In this document: positions 5,770 through 6,574 of the stretch, one piece after another
How the letters are laid out: each line of letters begins with the position of its first letter
Numbering within the stretch: position 1 is the first letter of the stretch
From: Nitrospira bacterium HGW-Nitrospira-1
GTDB taxonomy: Bacteria; Nitrospirota; Thermodesulfovibrionia; Thermodesulfovibrionales; UBA6898
Assembly: GCA_002839535.1 (NCBI GenBank)
Contig: PGYF01000079.1
Span: forward strand, 5,831-12,404
DNA: 6,574 nucleotides
Direction: 5' to 3'
The notes under the pieces: model-generated
Database searches by the model: none
The model's input: only the letters and a program-made list of their open reading frames with translations
What the model was told of the DNA's origin: nothing
Position numbers and translations under genes: made by a program

Positions 5770-6376
5770 ATTATTTGTTGTTACTACATTTTCTTCTATG
5801 GCCAACTACTAAAGCGTTTTGACATGAAAGCGCAAACTATCAAGCTGCAGGCATTCTTTTCATCAATATTAATGTCTATCAGTTCACAATTCTTCTCTCT
5901 ACTCAATCCAAGGTCTGTCTTTTCATTGATACGATCTAAATAGAATTTCCACCGGTTATCGCCAACAGGCACCGGGAAAAGTACGAAAGCGACAATACCA
6001 TTATTTGAGTTCAATTTCTTTGCATCATCTATGACAGACTGAATGTTCTTTGTGATAGGTCGGCAATTATTATTTACTCCTTCAAGTTTCCAATTTGTAT
6101 TTGGAGTCTTAAGTTCGATGTAATATGGCTCTCCATTATTGACAAAAGTAATGTCTGTCCTGTCGCGACGATAGGCAGTCTTAGTCTCAACCTCAATGTT
6201 TTGCATGCCTGATTGTTCTAAATAATGTGCCAGCTCGAATTTCAACCAACCTTCAAATTTTGCTTTTTGCCTTATCGGAATTCGCAAAAGTGTCATGTTG
6301 TTTTTTAAAATGTCAATGATTCCTTTGCGAATTATTTCATCCATTATTCATTTCCGTAAAAAATTGGCATTGCTAA
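5686..6376 (-). mobile_element. Integron gene cassette 1: single PD-(D/E)XK-like gene
   Basis: The bounds are the predicted G^TT cut points in GTTAGCA (6377-6371) and GTTATGC (5686-5680), giving 691 bases, a typical cassette size. The cassette begins TTAGCA; joined to its terminal G this makes GTTAGCA, exactly complementary to its own R'' box TGCTAAC (5763-5769). It holds one gene in the forward direction with a 32-base leader, and is visibly AT-richer than the transporter region. Confidence 0.65.
5796..6344 (-). CDS. Cassette-encoded PD-(D/E)XK nuclease-like protein, function unknown
   Basis: This 182-residue soluble protein has no signal or membrane segment. An early helix carries FEGWLKFELAHYLEQSG (30-46, Glu31 or Glu37), then DRTDITFVNNGEPYYIELKT (61-80), giving Asp64, Glu77 and Lys79 in the D-x(12)-E-x-K spacing of a PD-(D/E)XK core. 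A hydrophobic strand follows (GIVAFVLFPVPV, 116-127). This fold occurs in restriction enzymes, repair nucleases and many uncharacterised defence proteins, so activity is plausible but unproven. The start at 6344 is chosen as the first ATG that keeps the whole helix; the ribosome site is weak (CGGAAATGAA). I do not recognise a specific family. It has no methyltransferase partner of its own; the R-M pair downstream is in a separate cassette with its own attC, so the two are not an obligate unit. Confidence 0.75.
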   Translation of the reverse strand: MDEIIRKGIIDILKNNMTLLRIPIRQKAKFEGWLKFELAHYLEQSGMQNIEVETKTAYRRDRTDITFVNNGEPYYIELKTPNTNWKLEGVNNNCRPITKNIQSVIDDAKKLNSNNGIVAFVLFPVPVGDNRWKFYLDRINEKTDLGLSREKNCELIDINIDEKNACSLIVCAFMSKRFSSWP

Positions 6377-6395
6377 CATTTAATCTACCAAGTTG
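6363..6395 (-). other. attI: Possible attI or upstream recombination core
   Basis: On the minus strand GATTAAATGTTAGCA ends in a GTTAGCA core (6377-6371) where the first cassette must have inserted. No long inverted repeat of attC type is found to the right of it, so this junction looks like an attI-type simple site and not another cassette's attC. The half-inverted arrangement (ATTAAAT before GTTAG) is loosely like the CTAAAACAAAGTTAG core of attI1. AttI sites differ between integrons, so the call rests on position and the cut-point match. Confidence 0.4.
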
Positions 6396-6535
6396 CGTGT
6401 TTTGGCAATCTTGATTAAAATCATATCATAAAATAACCGATTCATTACAATATAAAACTCCAGCATAACAACAGGCCGGTTTTTGACAAGTTCATATAAA
6501 ATGGTATTTTAGGCTAAAAAGGATATTTATATAGC
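6378..6535. promoter_or_regulatory. AT-rich intergenic region with divergent control signals
   Basis: No gene is visible here. On the plus strand TTGACA (6483-6488) and TATTTT (6505-6510) are spaced by 16 bases and form a good promoter pointing right. A palindrome TAAAAT-GGT-ATTTTA (6497-6511) overlaps its -10 and could be an operator. AAAAAGGA (6516-6523) may serve as a distant ribosome site for the frame at 6536. On the minus strand, TTGTAA (6450-6445) precedes the TATGATATGAT run (about 6431-6421), which could be a weak promoter for the cassettes. Confidence 0.4.
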
Positions 6536-6574
6536 ATGATAAATTTTGATAAGAAGGGAGGCGAAAGGCTTCCG
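6536..6574 (+). CDS. Start of an open frame running off the right edge (integron integrase candidate)
   Basis: ATG at 6536 opens 13 codons, MINFDKKGGERLP, without a stop before the window ends. It lies downstream of the TTGACA/TATTTT promoter and points away from the cassettes, which is where integron integrase genes sit. Too few residues are visible for identification, and a later start after the AAGGGAGG at 6554-6561 is equally possible. The identity is inferred from context only. Confidence 0.25.
   Translation, partial: MINFDKKGGERLP

Noticed and set aside
5707..5943. Plus-strand frame across the attC and the end of the cassette gene
   Set aside because: It overlaps a well-supported attC hairpin and the minus-strand gene; no ribosome site or domain is visible.
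6463..6469. GCATAAC (GTTATGC on the minus strand) as an alternative first-cassette boundary
   Set aside because: The box matches R' in form, but the complement of this cassette's R'' is GTTAGCA, found exactly at 6371-6377, which fits the excision rule better. The 6463 copy may belong to the attI region or be chance.
6557..6573. Small hairpin GGAGGC-GAAAG-GCTTCC at the right edge
   Set aside because: It has six pairs including a G-T pair and is cut by the window end; it may simply be coding sequence or a ribosome site and cannot be judged.
1..6574. CRISPR array, tRNA or rRNA genes
   Set aside because: No regularly spaced direct repeats and no cloverleaf or rRNA-like sequence were seen on either strand.

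Overview
The window reads as accessory DNA from a Gram-negative environmental bacterium. The long form of the YeiH-type 'sulfate exporter' transporter, a single-pass companion protein and a Tat-signal fragment suggest an anaerobic lineage such as Desulfobacterota, but this is an inference from gene content and is weak.

Left part (1-643): the N-terminal 149 codons of an IS1182-type transposase run leftward off the window. Its outer IS end is near 497-537 and interrupts a remnant of a second, integrase-core type transposase (539-643). Centre-left (728-3550): a rightward group holds a 574-residue YeiH/UPF0324 membrane transporter, a small frameshifted reading frame, a GC-rich hairpin, a 194-residue single-pass membrane protein, and a truncated Tat-signal gene with no usable ATG. 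Scar zone (3543-3709): the C-terminal tail of a REP-associated/IS200-like transposase is followed by a 51-bp near-perfect palindrome. One half of that palindrome matches the IS1182 end near 500.

Right part (3702-6574): this is the most interesting region. It looks like a small integron cassette array read right to left on the minus strand. Two attC-like sites (3702-3767 and 5680-5769) each lie just downstream of a minus-strand gene. The better one folds into a 16-bp hairpin with two single bulged bases, both on the arm where integron attC sites carry them. For both cassettes, the 7-base R'' box of the attC is exactly complementary to the 7-base R' box at the start of the same cassette. That is what excision as a circle predicts. 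The cassettes are (i) 691 bp encoding a lone PD-(D/E)XK-like protein and (ii) 1977 bp encoding a two-gene restriction-modification system, with a PD-(D/E)XK endonuclease followed 6 bases later by a beta-class SPPY methyltransferase.

To the right of the first cassette is an AT-rich stretch with an attI-like core. Beyond it are a rightward TTGACA/TATTTT promoter and an open frame starting at 6536 that runs off the edge. That is the position and orientation expected for a divergently transcribed integron integrase, but too little of it is visible to identify it. Together the right half looks like a mobile defence module at the head of an integron, with its left side bounded by insertion-sequence debris.
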